The translations under genes and the position numbers were made by a program. A stretch of DNA of 64,000 bases from Clarkia xantiana subsp. parviflora (lineage: Eukaryota; Streptophyta; Magnoliopsida; Myrtales; Onagraceae): positions 42,238,756 to 42,302,755 of the forward strand of contig JAPTYO010000009.1 of assembly GCA_036873135.1 (NCBI GenBank), written 5' to 3'. This document shows, one piece after another, positions 11,137 through 21,523 of this stretch. A model generated the notes under the pieces. The model did no database searches and had not been told where the DNA came from. It was given only the letters and a program-made list of their open reading frames with translations. Position 1 is the first letter of the stretch, and each line of letters begins with the position of its first letter.

Positions 11137-12115
11137 TTGGCGAAGCCCATCCCAGGCGAGCCACTCTATCTGTATTTGGTTGTTTCTGAATTTGCTGTTA
11201 GCTCTGTCTTAGTGAAAGTCGTAGAGGGTAACCAAGTCCCCGTCTATTATGTAAGCAAGGCACTCGCCAAGTCTGAAATAAATTATCCCGCCGTTGAGAA
11301 GTATCTTTATGCGTTGATTGTTACTGCTCGGAAGCTGAGACCTTACTTCCATGCGCATGAGATTACCGTTTTGACGAATCAGCCCTTGAAACATTTTTTG
11401 AACCGATCTGACGCGTCAGGGAGATTAGTGAAGTGGGCAGTCGAGCTTAGTGAGTTCCGCATTCACTTTGCTCTGAGAACGGCTATTAAAGGCCAGGCAT
11501 TGGCGGATTTCATAGCAGAGTCTACAGCCCCCGATCTAGAAGAAGCGGGTCCTGCAGAGGGGGCAACCATGGAAGTCCCGATGGCAGAGCAGTCAGAACA
11601 ACCCGATAACGAAAAAACTTGGGAGATGTACACCGATGGCTCCTCAAATTCAGAAGGATCGGGAGCAGGGTTTGTACTGATACCGCCAGGCGGAGGTGAG
11701 CCCCTTCAATATGCCTTGGCCTTGACATTTAGGGCCACCAACAATGAAGCTGAATACGAGGCTCTCATCACCGGCCTCAAGATTGCTGAAGGAACGGGAG
11801 TTGGTCACTTAAAGGTGAAGTGCGATGCTAGCCTTATTGTGAACCAAGTCCAGGGGCGATACGAAGCAAAGAGCCCGATGATGAAAAAGTACCTTCGGGA
11901 GGTGCAAGCCTTGAAGGAGAGTTTCAAGAGCTTCGATATTGAGGCAATCCCGAGGGAAGATAATGCGGAAGCAGATGCCTTGAGCAAGTTCGCCTTGGGG
12001 GCACCCCTTGATGAAAGTCGGAAGGTGCACTTCTTGGAGAAAGTGATCTTGTCAACAACCGACCAATCGGAGGTATGTGCCATCGAGACCGGATCGGAGG
12101 AGCCCACTTGGATGA
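11137..12115 (+). pseudogene. G2 dual RNase H region
   Basis: Two RNase H domains lie in tandem in one open frame. The first (about 11137-11530; VPVYYVSKALAKSEINYPAVEKY, ITVLTNQPLKHFL) lacks the Asp residues expected near LYLYLVVSE and VLTNQPL, the degenerate state known in Tat elements. The second (about 11620-11990) is the archaeal-type domain with all four acidic positions visible: MYTDGSS, NNEAEYEAL, KCDASL, EADALSK. A small deletion near 12115 shifts the frame before integrase. The second domain presumably supplies RNA-strand removal during replication. Confidence 0.9.
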
Positions 12116-13318
12116 TGAACTGGCAGCCGGCAGATTACGCGGAATCGCGGTCAATTATGCGATGGTGGACAATCAGCTGTATAAAAAGGGGTATTTAACT
12201 CCTTATTTGAAATGTGTGGCTAAGCCCGACACAGATCGGATCCTTAGGGAGGTTCACGAAGGATACTCGGCTTGTCATGAAGGTGCCCGATCCATCGTGA
12301 GGAAAGTGCTGAACCTGGGCTATTACTGGCCCTCGATGAACAAGGAGGCAACGATGCTAGTCTGATCCAGTGACGCTTGCCAAAGGTACGCCCCGAATAT
12401 CGTGACTCCAGCTGCCGATCTGACGTCCATCAAGAGTGCTTGGCCCTTCGCGCAATGGGGAATCATTTGGTGGGACCCCTTCCAGTTGCAAAAGGTCAGT
12501 GCCGATATTTAGTCGTGGCTATTGATTATTTCTCGAAGTGGAAAGAAGCTAAGGCGTTGGCCAAGACAACGGGGAATCATATCCTCAAATTCCTCCAGGC
12601 CCATATCATATCCCGGTACGGGATCCCCAAGGTACTGATCAGCGATAACGGCCCCCCGTTTAACAGGGCCCAGTGGAAGGAGTACCTGGAGGAATTGAAA
12701 ATTGAGAATCGGACAGCCTCAGTCCGTCATACTCAAACCAATGGACAGGTGGAGTCAGCCAACAAGATCGTGATGGATGGCCTGAAGAAGAGGGTCCATG
12801 CCTTGAAGGGCAAATGGCTGGATGAGCTGGAAAATGTGCTTTGGGCTGTTAGAACAACACCCAAACGAGCGACTGGGGAGACTCCGTTTGAACTTGTTTA
12901 TGGCACGGAAGCAGTTGCTCCCGTCGAAATAGCTGTGGCATCCCATCGGACGAGGTATTATGAACCTCTGTCGAATGATGAAATGAGGCGTCTGGACTTG
13001 GACTTGGTCGAAGAGAAGAGGCGGAGTGCCGAGGAGGCCCAGGCTCGGATGCGCTTGGCAACGGCCCGATATTATAATCGACGAGTCAAGTCTCGACAGT
13101 TCTTTGTTGGGGAACTAGTCTGGCGTCGGAACGAATTTACCCTTTTGGATCGGATCAACAAGATGTCACCAAAATGGGAAGGGCCTTATAAGGTCGTTGA
13201 AGCATTCTTTCAGTGGCGAACACTTGAAGAAATGTCATACTTGATATTAAGTCGCCTTCAGTGGTGCAAGTTGTTTATCATTTTGATTCGATGTAAACAG
13301 GTTTTGAGCCATCAATGA
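12116..13318 (+). pseudogene. G2 integrase (broken)
   Basis: Zinc-binding N-terminus at about 12252-12390 (VHEGYSACHEGARS, LGYYWPSMNKEA, then CQRYAPN), interrupted by a stop at 12363 and a frameshift. The catalytic core at about 12465-12830 has ISDNGPPF and NGQVESANK carrying the second and third acidic residues. The first, in G-DLVGPL, is disrupted by a frameshift near 12470. The C-terminus reaches PKWEGPYKVV; then about 60 nt are missing relative to G3 and the tail (EAFFQWRTLEE) is out of frame. It would have inserted the DNA copy into the genome. Confidence 0.92.
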
Positions 13319-13324
13319 ATAAAG

Positions 13325-13640
13325 AGGTTGCTTCCGATTAAATCGCCTTAAGTGGTGTAGCTAAATCGCCTTAAGTGGTGTGATTAAATCGCCTTAAGTG
13401 GTGTAGCTAAATTGCCTTAAGTGGCGTTGTTTCGCCTTAAGTGGCGTGGTTTCGCCTTAAGTGGCATGGTTTTGCCTTAAGTGGCGGGGTTTCGCCTTAA
13501 GCGGCATGATTAAATCGCCTTAAGTGGCGTGGTTTCGCCTTAAGTGGCATGGTTTTGCCTTAAGTGGCGTGGTTTCGCCTAAAGTGGCACGATTAAATCG
13601 CCTTAAGTGGCGTGGTTAATCCACCTTAGGTGGTGCAGCG
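13325..13640. repeat. CTTAAG tandem array of G2
   Basis: About 14 imperfect copies of a unit of roughly 20-23 bp containing CGCCTTAAGTGGCGTGGTTT or AAATCGCCTTAAGTGGTGT. It lies between the ends of two convergent genes, integrase on the plus strand and the accessory gene on the minus strand. G1 (25810-26375) and G3 (60170-60830) hold arrays with the same core at the same place. Confidence 0.92.
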
Positions 13641-14566
13641 GTAATAGAAACCAAAAGAGATTGATATTATAAAGATCTAAAAGGTTCACGACAAACAATG
13701 GAAATTACAAGGATTCAAAATAAAGCATTAAGCTTGGTCCTTGGCAGCATCGAGAGGAGCAGAGTCCACGAGGTCCGTGGCAGAAGGCTCCGTGATCGGA
13801 GGATCGGATCCTGGAAGATTGGCCGCAGGAGGATCGGACCCTTGGAGGTCAGCTGGCGAAGAGTCGATTGTCAGGGGATCGGTTTTCGGGAGGTCTGCAC
13901 TTGGAGGCTCCACCGTGCATTCAGCATCTGCAGCCCCCTCGAGGGTGTTGGCCCCGTCGCTCTCCTCGGAAAGGTTGAAATACCTCCTGGCGAAGGGGGC
14001 GAGAGTCTGAGACTTGGTGAAGTCGATGGCACCACCATACTCCAGATGGAGCTCCTCGACAGCATTAAGAAAGGTGGTCTCCACCTCCGCCGTACAGAAG
14101 TTTACCGCGTCCACTTGGAAAGCCTCGGAGCCCCGATAATCTTCCCGTCCCTTGACCTCAGCCTCGGCCAGCTTGGTAGGAAACTCAGCGAGTTCCCGCT
14201 CCATCTGTTGAGACCGATTGGCGAGAAGGACTTTCTCAGCCTCCAGCCCGCCTTGGCGTCCTCAAGGGCCTTCTTCTCGAGGACAAGCCTGTCCCGATCC
14301 TCCGCGCGCCCCTGCTGCTCTTCCTGGAGCTTTTGTTGCTCCTGCTTCAGCATCCGCTCGAAGTCGTGGACCTGCCTCAGGAGGTCCCGAGTCTTCTGGT
14401 TAAGGAGGGCCTGCTCCTTAACCAACTTACCCATTGACGATTCGCAGGCAGCCAGATCCTCCTTGAGCCTGGCCAAGACCTCGGGGGCCGCCTTGGCTCG
14501 CTCCTGCTCCAGATCCTCCTCCAAGGCCAGGATGTACCCGAAACAGCGGTGTTAGTCCGCCATTTC

Positions 14567-14632
14567 CTGTGAAGAAGAAAGGAAAATGTCAGTACATGAG
14601 AATATCCTAAGTGTCAAAACAGGAAACCTTAC
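14567..14632 (-). other. Probable 66-bp intron of the G2 accessory gene
   Basis: On the minus strand the segment starts GTAAGG and ends CTTCACAG after a pyrimidine-rich stretch. Joining VE before it to EMAD after it keeps the frame (phase 0) into the coiled-coil exon. Confidence 0.8.
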
Positions 14633-16508
14633 CTCCACGCGACGAACGGCCATATCGCGAATGTCCGCATGGATTACCTCTTGATCCAAGGAGAGTGGAA
14701 TCTTCACAGACGGCGGAACTGAACCTGCCAGCAGGTGCAGACCCAGCTCCGGTGATAGATTGTCCCGACGCAGCGGGACCCCCCGCAATGACTCGATCGG
14801 GGTCCAGGGAGCCGCCGCCTGGTCGGGGGTGTAAACCTGATAAAAACTCCCGTCTAAGGGGAGAGAAGGAATGAAGGACTGAGTGTCGAAGGTGCGCGCC
14901 TCCGAGCCGCCGTGAGAACCGGTCGTCCCTTCAGGAGTCATGCTCAAGACCGGCGAATGCTGTTGTGCCGGGGAAGATGGAGGCAGCCCTTCGGGTGTCG
15001 GCTCCAGCGGGGTCTGCCTCACCCCCCGACGACGGACCAGGGGCTGACCCTCGCTCGCCTCCTCAGAAGAGTGAGAAACATCCAGGTCCACCACCCGACG
15101 GAACTGACCGTCCGTCGGGGCGTCTTCAGTCCCCGATCCTTCTGGGGCAGGAAGAGAAAGGAGGGGCTCTCCGACCCGGGCGTCGGAGGGTGGCACCCCC
15201 GCTGAAGCTCCAGCTCCCGATTGACATGCAGCTGGAGGACGAGAAGCTTCAGAAAGAAAATAAGGAAGTTGATCAGGATCCTTACACCAGATGACGCGAC
15301 GAGAGAGATACTGGTCCTTCCCGTAATAATTGTAGTAACCCGCTTTGAGGGTGCGGGGAGTCTCTCCTTGCAAGATACGGTTGATCCCTTCGATTCTGGC
15401 TTTCTTATCGGAGGGGATTAACTCCTTGGGAATACGCCTCCTGTATAATCGAATTACTAAGCGGAGTTGTTTACCTTCTTCGGGAGTTTTGGCGTTGAAG
15501 ATCTGCTCCATCTTCTCCACCCGGGCCCGCTTGATCTGCTCCGAAAATAGAGGTGCCGATGAGGAGGTGGCCCTCTTCGAAGACTTCCTCTTCCTCGCGG
15601 GGCGTTGGACAGCATCGGTGCCTGCTTAAGCACGAGATTGGTCAGCAATGATACCTTCTTAGCTGCAAAAAAGAAAACGAAAATGCAATTAGGATATTAC
15701 CCAAGGAACGAGGTTGGAAGGGCCGTCGAAGAGTTGACCCCCGGAGGCGACATCAAGGAGTCGGATCCCGGTCAGAACCAGGTCCCGCTCCCCGATGGAG
15801 TTGGCATCGAGGGGAGCGAAAGAATTCCCCCACCGATAAAGTTGGATGCAGTGGAGAATCTGGAAATCCTCCTCGGAGTAAGTGTGAAAAGCGGGAGCAG
15901 GATCTGCCTCAACCTCCCATCGGGGCCATGGGATGGAGTTGTTTCGGATGAAGAAGTAATTCTTCTTCCAACCACTGTTGTCAGGCCCCGAGTCGGTGAT
16001 GAGCCCCCGACCTTTGGCGACCTTCCAGGTGTCACCATTCCATCTGTACCGGGAGAGCTGCGCCTTGCTCCATTTAGGCATCCGCGGGTAGAAGGCACAG
16101 ACCCCGACATCATTGCATTTCATCCCGTAGAAGGTCCGGAAAAGTCGGAGGCTGCAGGTCCACTGTTGGCGAAGACAGAGAACAAGGAAGGCATTCCACA
16201 CACTGATGACGTTGGGGGAAAAAAGTAGTCGGATGTGTTTTAACATTCACACATCTCGACTAAATTCCCACAGAAGGGGAATCGGATCCCCGCCGATACT
16301 TGCCCGACGGAGATAAACACCTCCCCTTCCCGGGGACGAGTGACTACAGGGTCACCCGGGAGGCGAGGGTGAGGAAAAGGGAAGCGAGGCTCTCAGGTGT
16401 AAGTAATACATCCCTCCCGGAGAGCTGCATCATAGGCGGTTTCTGAAATCTCATTACAAGCGTAATCGAACTTGAAGGGTTTCCTCCCCCCGGAACTGGA
16501 TTCACCGT

Positions 16509-16628
16509 CTAGAAAATGATCAGAGCAAGAAAAGGCACAGTTGATTCTTGGAAAAATCCGGGTAAGTTGACCAAGATAAAAGAAAAACTACGCTAACAGT
16601 TTCTTCAGAATCGAAGGAGAAATCTTAC
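16509..16628 (-). other. First intron of the G2 accessory gene
   Basis: It begins GTAAGATTT after ATGTCTG and ends TTTTCTAG before ACGGTGAATCC. Splicing completes codon GAC. G3 has an intron at the same position and phase (59599-59693). Confidence 0.85.
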
Positions 16629-16635
16629 CAGACAT

Positions 16636-17040
16636 GTTGAAGTGGAGAAGAGAAGATGATCTTGATGGCCGGAGATCTTGACTGCCGGAGTGCTGATCGA
16701 AAATTAGAAAGGAGAGCTTGTGCTTTTGAAAACATAGAGAATGAAACGGTAGAGGAGAACTGAATAGTGCCAAGATTTGGGGTTTTATAGGAGAGAGGGT
16801 AGCCAAAGAGACGTTGCAATCCGGACCGTTGAAGATGAAACGCTTCGTTGAGATACTAGCGACAAAATAGCTAAAAAGCGCTTTTTCGGAAAAGCAGGCA
16901 CGGGCACCCAAGTCGTCGCTTCATCACTCATCGCATTTAATAGTTGAGTAATCGAGAAATCTTTTCGGATTCGGTGGTTATCCTCGGAATATCGAGAGGT
17001 CCGGAGTTGGAAGACACGACGAACTATAAGTCCCTCGTGT
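16636..17040 (-). promoter_or_regulatory. Promoter region of the G2 accessory gene
   Basis: A minus-strand TATA box, CTATAAAACC, lies at 16790-16781, about 150 bp before the ATG. G3 has CTTATAAAAG about 125 bp before its ATG, and both are followed by similar text (CTTGGCACTATTC in G2, CCTGGGCAATATTC in G3). This supports a transcription start inside the element, independent of the LTR. The long open frame across this leader (16911-16588) is probably untranslated. Confidence 0.72.
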
Positions 17041-17052
17041 CTTGGGGGCAAA
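17041..17052 (+). other. Polypurine tract of G2
   Basis: CTTGGGGGCAAA sits directly before the 3' LTR; the equivalents in G1 and G3 read CTTGGGGGCAAA and CTTGGGGGAAAA on the minus strand. Confidence 0.9.
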
Positions 17053-17705
17053 TGATGGGTTTCGACATAGCCGTTAGGCCCATTAACGACGACTAAACGG
17101 CAAAGTAGGCCCACTGGGCCCCAAAAGAGGCTTAGAAGACCAATACGAGAGGACCCGACAAGGTCGGTCCCGACATACGAGTTGAACGCTCCCGATGATA
17201 TGCCTTTGAGTAGGCCCCGATGATGTGCCTTTGAGTAGGCCTCGATATTAAATCCCTGAGAAGATTGGCCCTGTCCCGATGACGAGGGGCCCCGAGCGGT
17301 GACCAAAGGAGATAACTCCGGAGTCCCCGACATCCGTCGGGACTTACCACCAGAGAACGAGGCCGAGAAAAACGCCCACTATCGACATAGTGGGGAAGTG
17401 GCCTGAAAAGACGGAACGTGGGCAAGTGGCCAAGATAAACGGAACGTGGGCTAACTGCCCCCAGCAGTTATCACAACAGGTAACTGGGGTAACTCCTCCC
17501 CTATATAAAGGAAGGAGTTACCTCAGGATCAACACATTAACATTCACATACTGATACTTGCTAGCCTACATCGAGATACTCATTTAAGCATCGGAGAGGG
17601 ATTCTGGGTCACCGTCCGGTCTATCCCCTTCTTGCAGGATTACTTGGAGCAAAGGAGTTCGGACTTCCGTCAAGAACGTACCGGAGTTCCAACCTTGATC
17701 CAAAA
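17053..17705 (+). repeat. 3' LTR of gypsy G2
   Basis: 653 bp starting TGATGGGTTTCGAC and ending CCAAAA (mutated end). TATA box at 17503-17510. It has two copies of the 25-bp unit that is present three times in the 5' LTR; with one other single-base indel this explains the 24-bp length difference. Confidence 0.94.
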
Positions 17706-17710
17706 CTATC
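17706..17710. repeat. Target-site duplication of gypsy G2, right copy (CTATC)
   Basis: Exact repeat of 7041-7045. Confidence 0.95.
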
Positions 17711-19327
17711 CAAGTAAATTATCATGGCATATCACATCCAAGAAACAAAACACACCTCATGCATACGCATCATGCGTCTAATGTTCCGAGGAACTCATAC
17801 TTAGCATATATTATTCTACTTCCTAAGTAAATTATCACATGCTAATACATCCTGAACATTCATGCATACGCATCATCGTGATTTTCAATTCATGTTTTAA
17901 AAACATTTGGGGGCTGATTGGCAATTCATGTTATAAATTAATCATGCGTACTTCTAGGCATGAATCCTAGGCAAGTGCAACCATCACAACATGTCTATCC
18001 TAGTGCGCAACACATTAATTGAAAAATCAGGGCTCAGCCCACAATATGCATAATCCAGGTAGATTGACATAGTCAAGACGATAGTTCTAATCATGCAATA
18101 ATATCAATTAAATAACAGTTGCAATTCAGCCCACAAAATGAATCAGTCCCGAAATCATGCATCTCCGAGATCCATCCCCATAATCGAAACTAGGCATCAT
18201 GTTTAATTAAATCGTGAATAATTTAAACCTGTGAGCACTTTGTAGGTAATTCAAAGTTTGAAAAAAATTTGGATTTAAAAATTTTACCATCCTATTTTAA
18301 ATTAATCAAATCGGTTCGGTTTGAAAAATCTCTGGTTCGGTTCAGACCGGTTCAGACCAGTCCGGTTTGGTACTAGGGTTCGGCCGGACCGGTTCGGTTT
18401 AAAATAGGATTCGGTTTGGTTCGACACTCAAACTAGGTCGGTTCGACCCATATTAGTTGCCCGGTTCAACCCGACACAAATGGGTCGGACCAATTGAGAA
18501 AACCCGGTGTTTGACCCGCTCGGGTTCATACTCGCCTAAACCGGTACGGTTTATTTGGTGTTCCAGGTTGGTTGACCCGACCCGGATATGCTAAAATTGG
18601 ACCGGTCCATAACCCATGGGGTTCGGGCCGAATAATTACTTGTGGGCCGAGTAGAGTTTTATAGTCCACTAAAAACTTAACTTGGCCTCCAAGTAACTAT
18701 CAATAAATAAATATTGTCCAATTTTCTGCACATATATATATATATATATATTTCGGGCACATTATATATAAATATATATATATATCAATAATATATATTT
18801 TCTCAATCTTTAGGCAACTAATCTATATATATATATATATATATCAATATTATCTATATTCCTAAAAATATGCTACATATATTGATAGTAAATATACACA
18901 ATTATCTTGTGAATATTTTCCTAATTTTGTCAACATATATTTCAGCCGAAAGATATAGTAAAATATTTTGAAAATTTCGGTTTTACTATAGGGTTACTTG
19001 TGTACTAAGAAATAAAAAATTTCACATTGATCACCTATTGTAGGTTCGGCCGAAACTAACATGCAAAATAGGGTTTGTGGTCAAATTTTAAGATCAAATC
19101 TTTTCTAGATCAAGAATATAAAGATTCAATTTGATAAAAGTCTTGCTTTTCTTTAAGATCATGAACATCAAGTTTTAATTTGAACATCACGAAAATCTCA
19201 GCAAACATTGGTGTTAGCCAAAAAATCGAAAATTTTTAAAACTTTGAACACAAAATTTAAAAATTCGGTTCGGCCATGTTGAAAAACCAAGAACACCAAT
19301 TTTATCAAAATACGAACTCCCTAACAC
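17711..19327 (-). other. Leader of copia A with TA microsatellites
   Basis: About 1.6 kb of untranslated leader. It contains a stretch dense in GGTTCGGTT-like motifs (about 18300-18620) and TA dinucleotide runs (about 18731-18752, 18766-18785, 18822-18844). The same arrangement, with recognisable sequence similarity, occurs in the leader of D (51249-52509). No coding potential. Confidence 0.8.
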
Positions 19328-19329
19328 AG

Positions 19330-19341
19330 GCTCTGATACCA
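19330..19341 (-). other. Primer binding site of copia A
   Basis: The minus strand reads TGGTATCAGAGC one base after the LTR end. This is the standard copia site complementary to the 3' end of initiator tRNA-Met. Its presence marks the adjacent LTR as a 5' LTR. Confidence 0.95.
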
Positions 19342-19342
19342 T

Positions 19343-19937
19343 TGTTGGATTATGGTGATTAATCCTGCAAGAAGAAACGCTAGGTACGTGCTAGGTAACT
19401 AGTTACGCAGTGGAAGAAAGTGCACATACCTTAAACCTTTCTTGCAGCCCAAGATCTTCGAGGGGAGTTCTCGGTCCACCGACCGGTACCCCGTAGAGGT
19501 TCCTGTCAGAGAAGCCCTACGCGGTTTGATCTGCACAACAAAGCCTTCTTCGATTCTCGCGGGATGGATCTACTTGGAGTAAATTGCTCGTCGCAATTTG
19601 GCACCTCCTTGCTTGTAGTCACTTCGGCCGAATCTAGCATTATTTAGGGATGAGGGTTTTCTCTAAATCTCACAACTTGGGAGATATTGATTAGCACTAG
19701 AAAACACCACCCTAGGTCCCTATTTATAGAGTGGAGGTGGGATTAATAATCCCATTTTTTTAAGTGGGTCCGGCGCCGACTTTACTAGGGGTGGAGGCCC
19801 AATTTTGGGCCTTACCTGTCACATGGGATTTAGGCCTAGCCCAAATACCCTAATGTGACCCATACCTAATTTCTTAGGTTAATGACCTTAATTAATGTGC
19901 TACCAATTACGATGACCCATAACCCCAAATGCTAGCA
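19343..19937 (-). repeat. 5' LTR of copia A
   Basis: 595 bp, TGTTGG to TGCTAGCA on the plus strand, with a minus-strand TATA box at 19722-19728. It matches the 3' LTR 17.6 kb away with scattered substitutions and short indels, so A is not a recent insertion. Confidence 0.93.
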
Positions 19938-19942
19938 ATCTC
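19938..19942. repeat. Target-site duplication of copia A, right copy (ATCTC)
   Basis: Exact repeat of 1157-1161, directly outside the 5' LTR. Confidence 0.93.
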
Positions 19943-20550
19943 TTCGTCCATTGCTTTCCTTCATTCATTTGCTTGAGGTTTTTTCAATGCTTCTTGAACC
20001 GTTACCGGTTTGTCAACAGAAGTTAGGGTGAATAACTCACCCTTCTCGATGGGACACTTCTTGGGAGAAGTTCTATGCCTTTGACTTCGTCTAGGCTCGT
20101 TAATCCCATCTTAGGTCAGAACGTTTCTCCCACTCGGAATAATGCTTTCTATCGGAGCATCACTCCCACTGGGAACAAGGGCAGTTCTAGGACCTTGACC
20201 TACAACTTTTCTAGGAGGACCTCTTGGTCTCTTGATTCTACCTCCGAGATTAATTCCTTGATCACTAGGACCTGGAACCAAATTGGTTGATCCACTCCCA
20301 TTGGGAACAATGGGTAGTTGTGGCATTATTGGATTTTCATCCAGTGGTCCGGCTACGTGATAATCAGGTTCAACTTGATTCGCACTTGCAGCAACAGTGA
20401 TTTGTGTGGTAGGATTGTGTCCTCCCACTGGATTTACTATGAAAATGTCTCCATCTTCATTTACCATTTCATTCACTTGTTTTGTTGCCTCAAATCTCCC
20501 ACTCGAAGTAAGTGGGACCTGACTATCATCGTTATCATGCTCCTATTTCG
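19943..20550 (-). pseudogene. Copia O linker and start of reverse transcriptase
   Basis: The minus strand encodes the integrase-RT linker (20476-20111; MVNEDGDIFIVNPVGG, VPSGSDAP) and then, to 19943, the short segment preceding the reverse transcriptase core (KAMDEEI). The copia A insertion cuts the gene here; the continuation is at 1161. The linker frame is open for 121 codons, but a frameshift lies between it and the polymerase. Confidence 0.85.
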
Positions 20551-20551
20551 A

Positions 20552-21523
20552 TCAAGACTTTGTCTGTTTTGATTTCACCAAGCGTTGGAAATTCGTCCTT
20601 AAGGAATGTAACGTCTCTAGACTCATGTTCGACCACGCCACCATTTTTTGAGCTGACACAAATACATAACCCTTTGAGTTCTCTGAATACCTTATGAAGA
20701 TACTCTTTTGTCTTCTGGGTCCCAACTTGCCAAAACGGCTATCAGTTGTATGTGTATAGGCCACGCAACGCCACAGTCGCAACCTGGTAAGGTTTAATTC
20801 TCTACCAGTCCATAGCTCATATGGTGTCATGTCTACCGCTTTTGTCAGAACAAGGTTTACTATATGAGTGGTAGTCAACAATGCGTCTCCCCAAAAGGAG
20901 ACTGGTAGTTGTGGTTGCGACATCATAGTTCTAACCATATCCAGGAGTGTTCGATTACGACGTTCAGCCACACCATTTTAGTGCGGAGTGTATGGGATTG
21001 TCGTTTGACGAGAAATTCCCCTTTCTTTGCACAACTTATTAAACTCATTAGAGAGATATTCTCCACCTCTATCAGTACATAAGTTTTTCACCTTTCGCTC
21101 CTGCTGATTCTCTACGAGTTTTAGAAAACATATAAAGCAATCTATAGCTTCGAAGTATCGTTTACCACCCCTAGTGGTTACGTTCATTGGTCCACATACG
21201 TCGGAATGAATCAGATGCAATGGGTAATCAGCTCGTTGTGCTTCGCCAAATGGCTTGCGGGTGGACTTTCCAACTAAACAGTCATGGAAAGTGTGCTTGA
21301 CCACGTTGTTAGTTTCAGGTAGAATCCCTCGTCGAGCTAACGACTGAACCCTGTCATAGCTTATGTTTCCGAGCCTCGCATGCCATCCAGCCGCGTCAGT
21401 TTCTGCTTCCCTGGAAGATAATGCATACACTCTATTAAAATTTATACTACCATTCAAGTCCATGATAACGAGACCATTAGAGGAAAGTGCATGTCCATAT
21501 AAGAAATTGCCTTTATTATTCAT
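20552..21523 (-). pseudogene. Copia O integrase (broken)
   Basis: The pre-integrase zinc region (WHARLGNISYDRVQSLA, then CLVGKSTRKPFGEAQ) and the catalytic core (LIHSDVCGPMN, CTDRGGEYLSNEF, AERRNRTLLDMVRTMMSQ) are visible; they contain the acidic residues of the DDE site. One stop near 20975 separates two long open blocks (21523-20978 and 20971-20552). Relative to copia C about 20 residues are missing in frame between KRYF and EAIDCF, inside the core. It would be inactive even without the stop. Confidence 0.9.

Larger units (their letters stand above)
13728..16635 (-). pseudogene. Opposite-strand accessory gene of G2 (intron-containing)
   Basis: Minus-strand gene reading away from the 3' LTR. 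Exon 1 is ATGTCTG (16635-16629); the intron is 16628-16509. Exon 2 opens DGESSSGGRKPFKFDYACNE and continues into a domain (about 16246-15870; VWNAFLVLCLRQQW, LFRTFYGMK, GWKKNYFFIRN) resembling the Pfam plant putative gypsy-type transposon domain. A Lys/Arg-rich segment (RPARKRKSSKR, near 15590) looks like a nuclear signal. After a second clear intron (14632-14567) comes a Glu/Lys/Gln-rich coiled coil (about 14520-14230) and an acidic/Pro tail ending DAAKDQA. It is broken by an in-frame TGA near 16395, a frameshift near 16240, a TAA in exon 3 and a frameshift near 14215. Antisense ORFs here are known in Grande-like Tat elements; their function is unknown. Confidence 0.82.
7046..17705 (+). mobile_element. 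Ty3/gypsy element G2 (Tat type), full length
   Basis: A 10.66-kb plus-strand element inserted in the leader of copia A and bounded by CTATC. The order is LTR 7046-7722, PBS 7723-7740, gag, protease, reverse transcriptase, RNase H, second RNase H, integrase (to 13318), tandem array, opposite-strand gene (16635-13728), PPT 17041-17052 and LTR 17053-17705. The second RNase H of YTDGSS type downstream of the first is the hallmark of the Tat lineage. About eight stops plus frameshifts and small deletions break gag-pol, so it cannot move on its own. Confidence 0.95.
1162..19937 (-). mobile_element. Ty1/copia element A, carrying nested gypsy G2
   Basis: Complete minus-strand copia insertion: 5' LTR 19937-19343, PBS, leader to 17706, then (after nested G2) 7045-1745 with a gag-like ORF, a non-coding region, a linker and reverse transcriptase/RNase H, then PPT and 3' LTR 1744-1162. 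It is flanked by ATCTC on both sides. Without G2 and its duplication the element is about 8.1 kb. All reading frames are broken. Its layout, with no usable protease or integrase, matches copia B. Confidence 0.9.

Noticed and set aside
13325..13640. CRISPR-like array
   Set aside because: Units are contiguous and degenerate without unique spacers, in a plant retrotransposon.
14611..15421. Plus-strand frames at 14611-15629 as host genes
   Set aside because: They lie opposite to the better supported minus-strand accessory gene, whose frame, introns and homologues in G1 and G3 explain the region.
19343..19937. Solo LTR
   Set aside because: A PBS and a leader adjoin it and the partner LTR at 1162-1744 shares the ATCTC duplication, so it is the 5' LTR of a full element.
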